Below, in pieces: positions 35,119-44,517 of a stretch of 64,000 bases of DNA; within the stretch, counting starts at the first letter, position 1; each line of letters begins with the position of its first letter. The translations under genes and the position numbers were made by a program. The notes beneath the pieces are model-generated. The model made no database searches. It saw only the letters and a program-made list of their open reading frames with translations, and was not told where the DNA came from. This stretch comes from Pseudomonas solani (GTDB taxonomy: Bacteria; Pseudomonadota; Gammaproteobacteria; Pseudomonadales; Pseudomonadaceae). The stretch covers positions 1,262,501 through 1,326,500 of the forward strand of contig NZ_AP023081.1 in NCBI RefSeq assembly GCF_026072635.1, written 5' to 3'.

Positions 35119-37310
35119 ATGTCGCTTCGCCCCCCTTCGCCCGCCGCCCCTGGCTGGCCTTGCTTCTTCTTTCCCCCTCTCTCGCCCTGGCTGCGGAAAA
35201 AACCGCGACCCAGTTCGACACCGTCACCGTTACCGCCACCCGCAGCGAGCAGACGCTCGACCAGGTGCCAAACACGGTGTCGGTAATGACTGAACGAGAG
35301 ATCGACCAGAAGAACGTAAAAAATATTCAGGATCTGGTGCGTTACGAGCCGGGGGTATCCGTTGGCGGAACGGGCAGCCGCTTCGGCCTGTCCGGTTTCA
35401 CCATCCGCGGCATCGGTGGCAACCGCGTACTGACCCAGGTGGACGGCGTGAGCATGCCGGACGCCTTTTCCTTCGGCGGCTTCCTGAGCGCTCAGCGCGA
35501 TTACGTGGACCCGGACACCCTCAAGCAGGTGGAGATCATCCGCGGCCCGGCCAGCTCGCTGTACGGCAGCGACGCCATCGGCGGCGCGGTGAGCTTCCTC
35601 ACCAAGGACGCGGCCGACTACCTGGACGAAGGCGATGACGCCTACGCCCGCCTGAAGACCGGCTACGACGGCTCCGACGACAGCTGGCTGCGCAGCACCA
35701 CCCTCGCCGCCCGCCAAGGCAACGTCGATGGCCTGGTGCACATCGGCCGCCGCACCGGCCAGGCACTGGACACCCAGGGCGACATCAGTGGCATAGGCGC
35801 GACCCGCGAGGAAGCCAACCCGGTCGACTACACCACCGACAACCTGCTCACCAAGCTCGGCTGGAACTACGCCGAAGGCCAGCGCCTGCAACTGACCTAC
35901 GAGCGTTACCAGGACGACACCGACACCAAGGTCCTGAGCAACTACAGCAACACCGCCACCATCCGTACCCAGGATGCGCGCGACAGCGTCGACCGCGAGC
36001 GCTATTCCCTGCTGCACACCCTGCAGCTGGACAGCCCCATAGCGGACAACGTGCAGAACCAGCTCAGCTACCAGGACAGCCAGACCCGCCAGCGTACCTA
36101 CGAGAACCGCGTCGTCACGGGTTCGGCGCGCTTCCGTACCCGCGATTCCCACTACGAGGAAAAGCTCTGGGTGCTCAACAGCAAGCTGGACAAATCCTTC
36201 AGCATCGCCGGCAGCCGGCACACCCTGGTCTACGGCACCGACCTCAAGCGCCTGAAGAACACCGACCTGCGCGAAGGCGGCGAAACCGTCATAGCCACCG
36301 GGGTCAACACGCCGGTCCTGCCGACCAGCGACTTCCCGGACCCGACCACCAACGAGTACGCGGCTTTCGTCCAGGACAACATCGAGATCGGCCGCTGGAC
36401 CCTGCTGCCGGGCCTGCGCTACGACTATTACGAGATGAAGCCGCACGCCACCGCGCGCTACCTCAATAGCCAGGCGACCGACGCCAACCCGAGCAATTTC
36501 ACCGACTCGGCCGTATCGCCCAAGTTCGGCGTGACCTACCAGGTCGACGACCAGCACAGCGTCTACGGCCAGTACGCCGCCGGCTTCCGCGCCCCGCAGG
36601 CGATCGAGATCTTCGGTGAGTTCGTCAACCCGGGCATGTACCGCACCCTGGCCAACACCAACCTCAAGGCCGAGACCAGCGACAGCTTCGAACTGGGCCT
36701 GCGCGGCAAGTACGAGATCGGCAGCTTCGGCGCCGCGCTGTTCTACAACCGCTACGACGACTTCATCGAGCAGGTATCCCGCGCCTCCAGCGTGCCGGGC
36801 TTCCCCTTCGGCGAGTTCCAGTACGTCAACCGCGACCGGGTAACCATCCGTGGCTTCGAAGCCAAGGGCGAGCTCTTCCTCGACAAGCTCGGCATGCCGG
36901 CCGGCTGGCGCGCCATGAGTTCCGTGGCCTACGCACGTGGCAAGGACGAAGGCACTGGCCAGCCGATCAACAGCGTCGACCCGCTCAAGGGGGTCTTCGG
37001 CCTGGGTTATGCACAGCCCGGCGGAAAGTTCGGCGGTGACCTGAGCTGGACCCTGGTGGCGGCCAAGGAACGTATCGACCGCACCCAGACCGCCGGCCAG
37101 TACCAGCCCTCGGGCTACGGCCTGCTGGACCTGAACGGCTGGTGGCAGGTCACCGAGGAGTTCTCGGTCAACGCCGGTCTGTTCAACATCACCGACAAGG
37201 ACTACTGGCAGTGGGGCGATGTACGCGGGCTGACCGAGAACAGCCCCAGCCTGCAGCGTTACAACCAGCCCGGCCGCCACGCCGCGGTCAACCTGGTCTG
37301 GGAGATCTGA
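35119..37310 (+). CDS. phuR: Haem TonB-dependent receptor PhuR (start disrupted by one missing C)
   Basis: About 730 aa. The mature protein (from AAEKTATQFD) has a TonB-box region TVTVTATRSE, a plug with TIRGIGGNRVL and RGPASSLYGSDAIGG, and a barrel with the haem-receptor FRAP-like motif (AAGFRAPQAIEIFGEF) plus an NLVWEI end. The best start is ATG 35119 with GGGAG upstream, but it is out of frame. Adding one C to the six-C run at 35130-35135 joins it to a textbook signal peptide (MSLRPPFARRPWLALLLLS). Read as given, the frame opens only at a TTG, 35160, inside the signal peptide. Divergent from tonB-phuSTUVW. Confidence 0.9.
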
Positions 37311-37390
37311 CCCCTTTCAGCGCAAGGACGCGCACCCTCTTGGCAATCCACGGCAGCGCGGGATAATGCCCGCCTGCCGTGGAGACGCCG

Positions 37391-37708
37391 ATGATCCTGC
37401 TATGCCGCCCCGACGAACTGGCCGAAGGCCAGAGCCGGGGCTTTCTGATCGATGACCTGAAGCTGCTGCTGGTTCGCCGGGAGGGCCGGGTCCATGCCTA
37501 CGAAAACCGCTGCCCGCACCGGGGCATTCCCCTGGAATGGCAACCGGACCGTTTTCTCGACGACAGCGGCAGCCTGATCCAGTGCGCCACCCACGGCGCA
37601 CTGTTCCTTATCGAATCCGGTGAGTGCGTGGCCGGGCCTTGTGCCGGCGAGTCCCTGCGCGCCCTCGACTGCAGCGAGGACGAGCACGGCATCTGGCTGG
37701 CGCGTTAG
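37391..37708 (+). CDS. Small Rieske 2Fe-2S protein
   Basis: 105 aa, a single Rieske domain. The cluster ligands are intact: CPHRG and CATHG (C-x-H ... C-x2-H). Resembles stand-alone Rieske ferredoxins such as NirD- or BphA3-like proteins; partner unknown. The ATG at 37391 has GGAG 8 nt upstream. Its TAG stop is contributed by the left end of the palindromic repeat that follows. Confidence 0.9.
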   Translation: MILLCRPDELAEGQSRGFLIDDLKLLLVRREGRVHAYENRCPHRGIPLEWQPDRFLDDSGSLIQCATHGALFLIESGECVAGPCAGESLRALDCSEDEHGIWLAR

Positions 37709-37849
37709 CAGGCTGCTGAAAAACTAACTGCGTTGCCGCTGCGGCGTTGAAAACGCCCTCAAATGCTCATTTACCCTACGTAAACTGCGCTTTTTCGGCC
37801 GTTTTCGCCTTGCGTCGGCTGCCTCGTCTACGTTTTTCAAAGGCCTGCT
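37707..37849. repeat. 143-bp palindromic MITE-like element between two convergent genes
   Basis: Ends are 18-bp near-perfect inverted repeats (37707-37724 AGCAGGCTGCTGAAAAAC; 37832-37849, complement AGCAGGCCTTTGAAAAAC; 15 of 18 match). The interior is also imperfectly self-complementary around a centre near 37778 (TTTAC...GTAAA), so the transcript could fold into one long hairpin. It contains no gene. Both adjoining stop codons use bases of the element. It could act as a bidirectional terminator. I believe similar elements recur in Pseudomonas genomes. Confidence 0.75.
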
Positions 37850-38555
37850 AGCCGAGCACCTGCAACTTGCGCTGCAGCACCAGCCCTTCAGGGCTGACCT
37901 CGGCGCCATAGGCGAGCACCTCCACCCCGGCGGCCTTGGCGTCGGCCAGCGCTGCGGCGTAAGCCGGGTCGATCTCCTCCGCCGCGCGCACGGCCTCGAT
38001 GCCGGAGAGATTGACGCAATAGAACTGCACCGCGCGCATGCCCTGGCGCGCCAGCGCTGCCAGCTCGCGCAGGTGCTTGCTGCCCCGCACCGTGACGGCG
38101 TCGGGGAAGGCCGCCACGGCGGTGCCGTCGAAGCCCAGGGTCACGCTTTTCACTTCCACGAACACCTCGCCCGTCGGGTAGTCCAGGCGGAAGTCGGCGC
38201 GGCTGTTTTCCACGCCGTAGGCGACCTCGCGCTTGAGCGCGATGAAGCCGGCCAGCTCGGGAATCAGGTCGGCGCGCAGGGCTTCCTCGACCAGGGCGTT
38301 GGCCCGTGCGGTGTTCACACAGGCCAGGCGCCCCTGGGGCGTTTCGGTGATTTCCCAGGTGCCGGGGAGCTTGCGCTTGGGGTCGTTGGAGCGGCTGAAC
38401 CAGACCCGGCAGCCTTCGCTCATGCAGTTGAGCATCGAGCCGGTGTTCGGGCAGTGGATGGTCAACAGCTCGCCGTCGAGGGTCTCGATATCGGCGAGGA
38501 AGCGCTTGTAGCGACGCAGCAGGCGGCCCTGCTCCAGGGGCGGCTCGAACTTCAT
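37848..38555 (-). CDS. sfsA: SfsA family protein
   Basis: 235 aa. The SfsA fold combines an OB-like N-terminal domain (LEQGRLLRRYKRFLADI, HCPNTGSM) with a nuclease-like C-terminal domain: ENSRADFRLDY and FVEVKSVTL, the PD-(D/E)XK-type core. Described in E. coli as a sugar-fermentation stimulation protein, biochemical role unsettled. Its ATG overlaps the stop of the aminotransferase gene (ATGA). The stop codon lies at the edge of the palindromic repeat. Confidence 0.93.
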   Translation of the reverse strand: MKFEPPLEQGRLLRRYKRFLADIETLDGELLTIHCPNTGSMLNCMSEGCRVWFSRSNDPKRKLPGTWEITETPQGRLACVNTARANALVEEALRADLIPELAGFIALKREVAYGVENSRADFRLDYPTGEVFVEVKSVTLGFDGTAVAAFPDAVTVRGSKHLRELAALARQGMRAVQFYCVNLSGIEAVRAAEEIDPAYAAALADAKAAGVEVLAYGAEVSPEGLVLQRKLQVLG

Positions 38556-39733
38556 GCCGTCAGTGCCGCCCAGGTCTTCAGGCCACGGGCGATGCGCTGC
38601 ACCGCCTCTTCCAGGCGCGGCAGGCTCTGGGTGTAGGCGAAACGCACATGCTGGTTGGCCAGGTGGCGACCGAAATCCAGGCCCGGGGTGAAGGCCACGT
38701 GCTCGGTTTCGATGAAGTGCCGGCAGAAGGCGTAGGCGTCCTGGGTGAAGGCGGAAACATCTGCATATAGATAGAAGGCGCCTTCCGGCTCGACGGCGAT
38801 GCGGAAGCCCAGCTCGCGCAGGGCGGGCAGCAGGTAGTCGCGACGGCGGGCGAACTCGATGCGCCGCTCTTCGAGTATCGCCAGGGTATCCGGCTCGAAG
38901 CAGGCCAGGGCAGCGTGCTGGGCCATGGACGGGGCGCTGATGTAGAGGTTCTGCGCCAGCTTCTCCAGCTCAGGCACCGCGTCCGTCGGCGCCACCAGCC
39001 AGCCGAGCCGCCAGCCGGTCATGCCGAAGTACTTGGAGAAGCTGTTGAGCACGAAGGCGTCGTCATCCACCTCCAGCACGCTGGCGGCATCCACGCCGTA
39101 GGTGAGGCCGTGGTAGATCTCGTCGACCACCAGGTGCCCGCCCTTGGCCTTCAGCGCGGCGGAAAGGCCGCCCAGCTCATCGCGGGTGAGCAGCGTGCCG
39201 GTGGGGTTAGCGGGCGAGGCGACCAGGGCGCCGACGCTGTCGCCATCCCAGTAGCGCTCCACCAGGTTCGGGGTGAGCTGGTAGCGGCTTTCGGGGCCGA
39301 CCGGCACCAGTTGCGCCGCGCCTTCCACCAGGCGCAGGAAGTGACGGTTGCAGGGGTAGCCCGGGTCGGCGAGCAGCCAGTGGCGGCCCGGGTCGACCAG
39401 CAGGCTCGCGGCCAGCAACAAAGCCCCCGAACCGCCGGGAGTAATCAGGATGCGTTCGGGGTCGATATCCAGGTCGTAGCGATCGCCATAGAACCCGGCG
39501 ATGGCGCTGCGCAGTTGCGGCAGGCCCCGTGCGGCGGTGTAGCGCGTGTGGCCGGCGGCCAGGGCAGCCTGCCCCGCCTGGACGATGGGCGCGGCGGTGG
39601 TGAAGTCCGGCTCGCCGATCTCCAGGTGGATGACGTCATGCCCCTGGGCCTGCAATTCGTTGGCGCGAGCCAGCAGGGCCATCACGTGGAAGGGTTCTAT
39701 GGCACGGCTGCGTGCACTGTATGACTGGGCCAT
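38552..39733 (-). CDS. PLP-dependent aminotransferase (class I/II)
   Basis: 393 aa. Fold type I: IGEPDFTTAAPI, SPANPTGTLL, DEIYHGLTYG and the PLP lysine in NSFSKYFGMTGWRLGWL. This is the DksA-linked aminotransferase (PA4722 position in PAO1), generally called aspartate aminotransferase, but the substrate is not proven by sequence. The start at 39733 has AAGGAAGG upstream; frames extending far upstream of it run antisense across dksA and gluQ and are not real. Confidence 0.92.
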   Translation of the reverse strand: MAQSYSARSRAIEPFHVMALLARANELQAQGHDVIHLEIGEPDFTTAAPIVQAGQAALAAGHTRYTAARGLPQLRSAIAGFYGDRYDLDIDPERILITPGGSGALLLAASLLVDPGRHWLLADPGYPCNRHFLRLVEGAAQLVPVGPESRYQLTPNLVERYWDGDSVGALVASPANPTGTLLTRDELGGLSAALKAKGGHLVVDEIYHGLTYGVDAASVLEVDDDAFVLNSFSKYFGMTGWRLGWLVAPTDAVPELEKLAQNLYISAPSMAQHAALACFEPDTLAILEERRIEFARRRDYLLPALRELGFRIAVEPEGAFYLYADVSAFTQDAYAFCRHFIETEHVAFTPGLDFGRHLANQHVRFAYTQSLPRLEEAVQRIARGLKTWAALTA

Positions 39734-39925
39734 CGGCCTTCCTTTATTAACGCAAAGAGCGGATTCTACCGAATGGTCCGGGAAGGCTGCAGCAACCAAG
39801 ATAACTGGGAGTAGCGTGCCCGGAGTCGATCTGGTAAGTTCGCCCGCTTGCAGTCGCAGGGCCGGGTTACCGGCGATGGACCAGAACCTGCGCAATGGAT
39901 TAGAGAAAGTGAGAGGCGGCCATTC

Positions 39926-40369
39926 ATGCCCACCAAAGCTAAGCAACAGAGCAGCCAACTGATCCGTGGTTTCGAGCCCTACCAGGAAACCAAGGGTGAG
40001 GAATACATGAGTGATCGCATGCGCGCTCACTTCACCAGCATCCTCAACAAGTGGAAGGTTGAGCTGATGGAAGAAGTGGATCGTACCGTGCACCACATGC
40101 AGGACGAAGCCGCTAACTTCCCCGATCCGGCCGACCGCGCCAGCCAGGAAGAAGAATTCAGCCTGGAACTGCGTGCCCGTGACCGCGAGCGCAAGCTGAT
40201 CAAGAAGATCGACGAGACCCTGCAGCTGATCGAAGACAACGATTACGGCTGGTGCGACTCCTGCGGCGTCGAGATCGGCATCCGCCGCCTCGAGGCACGC
40301 CCCACCGCTACGCTCTGCATCGATTGCAAGACGCTGGCGGAGATCAAGGAAAAGCAACTCGGTTCCTGA
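39926..40369 (+). CDS. dksA: RNA polymerase-binding transcription factor DksA
   Basis: 147 aa. Coiled-coil hairpin with the tip acidic residues (FPDPADRASQEEEF) that reach the RNA polymerase channel, and a four-cysteine zinc finger (CDSCGVEIG ... CIDCKTL). With ppGpp it represses rRNA promoters and activates amino acid genes. It would also act on the rRNA promoters at the left edge. Start at 39926 (MPTKAKQQSSQL). The 192 bp before it are otherwise empty. Confidence 0.97.
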   Translation: MPTKAKQQSSQLIRGFEPYQETKGEEYMSDRMRAHFTSILNKWKVELMEEVDRTVHHMQDEAANFPDPADRASQEEEFSLELRARDRERKLIKKIDETLQLIEDNDYGWCDSCGVEIGIRRLEARPTATLCIDCKTLAEIKEKQLGS

Positions 40370-40376
40370 TCCCAGA

Positions 40377-40405
40377 ACGGGGCGCTTCGGCGCCCCGTTT
40401 CGTTT
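40377..40405 (+). terminator. Terminator of dksA
   Basis: ACGGGGCG / CGCCCCGT around CTTCGG, followed by TTCGTTT. Confidence 0.8.
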
Positions 40406-40423
40406 CAGCAGGCCCGCATCCCA

Positions 40424-41311
40424 ATGAGCTCCCCTGCCTACATCGGCCGCTTCGCTCCCACGCCCAGCGGTTATCTGCACTTCGGCTCCCTTGTCGCCGC
40501 CCTCGCCTCCTACCTCGACGCCCGCGCCGTGGGTGGCCGCTGGCTGCTGCGCATGGAGGACCTCGACCCACCCCGTGAAGTGGCCGGCGCCCAGGACGCG
40601 ATACTGCGCACCCTGGAAAGCTACGGCTTCGAGTGGGACGGTGAACGGGTGCGCCAGAGCGATCGCCACGACGTCTATGCCCAGGTGATCGACCGCCTGT
40701 TCGACCAGGGCCTGGCCTATGCCTGCACCTGCTCGCGCAAGCAGCTCGAAGGCCATCAGGGCGTCTACCCCGGTTTCTGCCGCAATGCACTGCACCCTCA
40801 GCACGACGCAGCGATCCGCCTGCGCGTGCCGGAACTCATCTATGGCTTCACCGACCGCGTGCAGGGCGAGTTCCGCCAGCACCTGGGGCGTGAAGTCGGC
40901 GATTTCGTCATCCGCCGACGCGACGGCCTCTACGCCTACCAACTGGCAGTCGTGCTCGACGACGCCTGGCAGGGCATGACCGATGTGGTGCGCGGCGCCG
41001 ACCTGCTCGACTCCACGCCGCGCCAGCTGTACCTGCAGGAGCTGCTGGGCCTGCCGCAGCCGCGCTACCTGCACGTGCCGCTGATCATCCAGCCGGACGG
41101 CCACAAGCTGGGCAAGTCTTACCGCTCCCCACCGCTGCCGACCGACCAGGCCGCCCCGCTGCTCAACCGCGCACTCCGCGCACTGGGCCAGCGCCCCCCG
41201 CAAGAGCTCGCCGACGCCAGCGCGCGCGAGGTGCTGGACTGGGGCATCGCCAACTGGGACGCCACGCGCATCCCCGGCAGCCGCACCCTGGCCGAAGCGC
41301 AATTGCGCTAG
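40424..41311 (+). CDS. gluQ: Glutamyl-Q tRNA(Asp) synthetase
   Basis: 295 aa, a shortened glutamyl-tRNA synthetase without the anticodon-binding domain. It attaches glutamate to queuosine in tRNA-Asp. Class I motifs are intact: PTPSGYLHFGSL (HIGH-type) and HKLGKSYRS (KMSKS-type). CTCSRKQLEG plus YPGFC and H give the zinc site. dksA-gluQ linkage is common in gammaproteobacteria, with the dksA terminator limiting readthrough. Confidence 0.95.
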   Translation: MSSPAYIGRFAPTPSGYLHFGSLVAALASYLDARAVGGRWLLRMEDLDPPREVAGAQDAILRTLESYGFEWDGERVRQSDRHDVYAQVIDRLFDQGLAYACTCSRKQLEGHQGVYPGFCRNALHPQHDAAIRLRVPELIYGFTDRVQGEFRQHLGREVGDFVIRRRDGLYAYQLAVVLDDAWQGMTDVVRGADLLDSTPRQLYLQELLGLPQPRYLHVPLIIQPDGHKLGKSYRSPPLPTDQAAPLLNRALRALGQRPPQELADASAREVLDWGIANWDATRIPGSRTLAEAQLR

Positions 41312-41379
41312 GCGCCATCCCCCTCGCACCGGCATCGGGCATTCGCTACCATCGCCGCACTCCCGACGTGAGATGCGGC

Positions 41380-41556
41380 ATGTATATCTACCGACTGGTC
41401 CTGCTCCTGGTGGTGGGGATCTACCTGTTCTCCCCCGCCATCATGGATTGGTGGATCGACCCCAATGGGGCCTGGTACCGCCCCTACCTGCTCTGGCTGA
41501 TCCTGATCGTGGTGACCTTCATCCTCCAGAGCCAACGCGATGCTGACGAGCTTTAG
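41380..41556 (+). CDS. cbrX: Small membrane protein CbrX upstream of cbrA
   Basis: 58 aa: one or two hydrophobic helices (YRLVLLLVVGIYLFSPAIM and YLLWLILIVVTFIL) and a charged end QSQRDADEL. The last 17 bp overlap the start of cbrA in another frame, so translation of cbrA is probably coupled to it. This matches the small gene described before cbrA in pseudomonads. ATG 41380 is preferred over 41368. Confidence 0.8.
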   Translation: MYIYRLVLLLVVGIYLFSPAIMDWWIDPNGAWYRPYLLWLILIVVTFILQSQRDADEL

Positions 41557-44494
41557 CCTGAGCCAGCTGATCCTGATCAGCGCGGCTTACCTGTTCACCC
41601 TGTTCGGCGTCGCCTGGCTCAGCGACCGTGGTTTCGTACCGCGGCGCATCGTCCGCCATCCGTTGACCTACACCCTGTCGCTGGGCGTCTACGCCAGCGC
41701 CTGGGCCTTCTATGGCACGGTCGGCCTGGCCTACCAGTACGGCTACGGCTTCCTCGCCAGCTACCTGGGCATCTCCGGCGCCTTCCTCCTCGCGCCCGTG
41801 CTGCTCTACCCGATCCTACGCATCACCCGCACCTACCAGCTGTCTTCGCTGGCGGACCTGTTCGCCTTCCGCTTCCGCAGCACCTGGGCCGGGGCGCTGA
41901 CCACGCTGTTCATGCTGGTGGGTGTGCTGCCGCTGCTGGCATTGCAGATCCAGGCGGTGGCGGATTCCATCGGCATCCTCACCCGCGAGCCGGTGCACGA
42001 CCGCGTGGCCCTGAGCTTCTGCGCCCTGATCACACTGTTCACCATCCTCTTCGGTGCACGCCACATCGCCACGAGGGAGAAACACGAGGGCCTGGTGTTC
42101 GCCATCGCCTTCGAATCCCTGGTCAAGCTCACCGCCCTGGGCGGCATCGGCCTCTACGCGCTGTACGGCGTGTTCGGCGGCCCCCATGAACTGGAACTGT
42201 GGCTGCTGCAGAACCAGGCGGCGCTTTCCACCCTGCACACGCCACTGCAGGAAGGCCCCTGGCGCACGCTGCTGCTGGTGTTCTTCGCCTCGGCCATCGT
42301 GATGCCGCACATGTATCACATGACCTTCACCGAGAACCTCAACCCCCGCGCCATGGTCAGCGCCAGCTGGGGCCTGCCGCTGTTCCTGCTGCTGATGAGC
42401 CTGGCGGTGCCGCTGATCCTCTGGGCCGGCCTCAAGCTCGGTGCCACCACCAACCCGGAATACTTCACACTGGGCCTGGGCATCGCCGTGAACAGCGACG
42501 CCCTGGCACTGCTCGCCTATGTCGGCGGGCTGTCGGCGGCCAGCGGCCTGATCATCGTGCTGACCCTGGCGCTGTCGGGAATGGCGCTGAACCACCTGGT
42601 GCTGCCGCTCTACCAGCCGCCGTCGGAAGGCAACATCTACCGCTGGCTGAAATGGACGCGCCGGGCGCTGATCGTCGCCATCATCATGGCCGGCTACGGC
42701 TTCTATCTATTGCTGGGTGCCGAGCAGGACCTTTCCAACCTGGGCATAGTCGCCTTCGTCGCCACCCTGCAGTTCCTTCCCGGCGCCCTGTCGGTGCTTT
42801 ACTGGCCCACCGCCAACAGCCGCGGCTTCATCGCCGGCTTGCTGGCCGGTATCGGCGTCTGGCTGTTCAGCATGCTGCTGCCGCTGGTGGGCAACCTGCA
42901 GGGCATCTACCTGCCGCTGTTCAACGCCATCTATGTGCTCGACGACACCAGCTGGCACATCGCGGCCATCGCCTCGCTGGCCGCCAACGTGCTGGTCTTC
43001 ACCCTGGTCTCGCTGTTCACCGATGCCAGCGCCGAAGAGCGTGGTGCCGCCGAGGCCTGCGCCGTGGACAACGTGCGCCGCCCGCAACGCCGCGAACTGG
43101 TGGCCGGCTCGCCCCAGGAGTTCTCCGCGCAGCTGGCCAAGCCGCTGGGTGCCAAGACCGCGCAGAAGGAGGTGGAGCAAGCCCTGCGCGACCTGCACCT
43201 GCCCTTCGACGAGCGCCGCCCCTATGCGCTGCGTCGCCTGCGCGACCGCATCGAAGCCAACCTTTCCGGGCTGATGGGGCCCAGCGTGGCCCAGGACATG
43301 GTCGAGACCTTCCTGCCGTACAAGTCCGGCAGCGAAAGCTACGTCACCGAGGACATCCACTTCATCGAGAGCCGCCTGGAGGACTACCACTCCCGCCTCA
43401 CCGGCCTGGCCGCCGAGCTGGACGCCCTGCGTCGCTACCACCGCCAGACCCTGCAGGAACTGCCGATGGGCGTGTGCTCGCTGGCCAAGGACCAGGAAAT
43501 CCTCATGTGGAACCGTGCCATGGAGGAGCTCACCGAAATCCCCGCCCAGCGCGTGGTCGGCTCGCGCCTCTCGGCCATCGCCGAACCCTGGAAGGGGCTG
43601 CTGGAAAGCTTCATCAACCTGCCCGACGAGCACCTGCATAAGCAGCGCCTGCAGCTGGAGGGCCAGACCCGCTCGCTGAACCTGCACAAGGCGGCCATCG
43701 ACGAGCCCCTGGCCCCCGGTAACAGTGGCCTGGTACTGCTGGTGGAAGACGTTACCGATACCCAGTTGCTGGAAGACAAACTGGTGCACTCCGAGCGCCT
43801 GGCGTCCATCGGTCGCCTCGCCGCCGGCGTCGCCCACGAGATCGGCAACCCCATCACCGGCATTGCCTGCCTGGCGCAGAACCTACGCGAAGAGCGTGAG
43901 GGTGATGGCGAGCTCACCGAGATCAGCAGCCAGATACTGGAACAGACCAAGCGCGTGTCACGCATCGTCCAGTCGCTGATGAGCTTCGCCCATGCCGGCG
44001 GCCGCCAGCAGGCCACCGAGCCGGTGTGCCTGGCCGACGTGACCCAGGACGCCATCGGCCTGCTGTCGCTGAACAAACGTAGCGTCGACGTGGAGTTCTT
44101 CAACCTGTGCGACCCGGAACACGTCGCCGAGGGCGACCCGCAGCGCCTCGCCCAGGTGCTGATCAACCTGCTCTCCAACGCCCGCGACGCCTCCCCGCCC
44201 GGTAGCGCGATACGCGTGCGCAGCGAGATATCCGACCACGCGGTCGACCTTATAGTGGAGGACGAAGGGAGCGGGATTCCCAAGGCGATCATGGACCGCC
44301 TGTTCGAGCCGTTCTTCACCACCAAGGACCCGGGCAAGGGGACCGGCCTGGGCCTCGCGCTGGTCTATTCGATCGTGGAAGAGCATTATGGCCACATCAC
44401 CATCGAAAGCCCGGCCGACCCCGAACAACAGCGCGGCACCCGAATCAGGGTGACGTTGCCACGATTTGTCGAAGCGACGTCCGCTGTGATCTGA
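41540..44494 (+). CDS. cbrA: Sensor histidine kinase CbrA with SLC5-type transporter domain
   Basis: 984 aa. The N-terminal about 500 residues form a sodium/solute symporter-like domain with about 13 helices (the first about 5-25). A linker of STAC type, a PAS-like segment (about 640-740), HisKA with His766 (LAAGVAHEIGNPITG) and HATPase (NLLSNARDASPPG, DEGSGIPKAIMDR, GTGLGLALVYSIVEEH) follow. CbrA controls the carbon/nitrogen balance and histidine use through CbrB and CrcZ. All kinase motifs are intact. Confidence 0.97.
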   Translation: MLTSFSLSQLILISAAYLFTLFGVAWLSDRGFVPRRIVRHPLTYTLSLGVYASAWAFYGTVGLAYQYGYGFLASYLGISGAFLLAPVLLYPILRITRTYQLSSLADLFAFRFRSTWAGALTTLFMLVGVLPLLALQIQAVADSIGILTREPVHDRVALSFCALITLFTILFGARHIATREKHEGLVFAIAFESLVKLTALGGIGLYALYGVFGGPHELELWLLQNQAALSTLHTPLQEGPWRTLLLVFFASAIVMPHMYHMTFTENLNPRAMVSASWGLPLFLLLMSLAVPLILWAGLKLGATTNPEYFTLGLGIAVNSDALALLAYVGGLSAASGLIIVLTLALSGMALNHLVLPLYQPPSEGNIYRWLKWTRRALIVAIIMAGYGFYLLLGAEQDLSNLGIVAFVATLQFLPGALSVLYWPTANSRGFIAGLLAGIGVWLFSMLLPLVGNLQGIYLPLFNAIYVLDDTSWHIAAIASLAANVLVFTLVSLFTDASAEERGAAEACAVDNVRRPQRRELVAGSPQEFSAQLAKPLGAKTAQKEVEQALRDLHLPFDERRPYALRRLRDRIEANLSGLMGPSVAQDMVETFLPYKSGSESYVTEDIHFIESRLEDYHSRLTGLAAELDALRRYHRQTLQELPMGVCSLAKDQEILMWNRAMEELTEIPAQRVVGSRLSAIAEPWKGLLESFINLPDEHLHKQRLQLEGQTRSLNLHKAAIDEPLAPGNSGLVLLVEDVTDTQLLEDKLVHSERLASIGRLAAGVAHEIGNPITGIACLAQNLREEREGDGELTEISSQILEQTKRVSRIVQSLMSFAHAGGRQQATEPVCLADVTQDAIGLLSLNKRSVDVEFFNLCDPEHVAEGDPQRLAQVLINLLSNARDASPPGSAIRVRSEISDHAVDLIVEDEGSGIPKAIMDRLFEPFFTTKDPGKGTGLGLALVYSIVEEHYGHITIESPADPEQQRGTRIRVTLPRFVEATSAVI

Positions 44495-44517
44495 GACCGT
44501 CGAGAGAGCTGAATTTA

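Noticed and set aside
35010..37280. 756-codon reverse frame over phuR
   Set aside because: Antisense to a well-supported TonB receptor.
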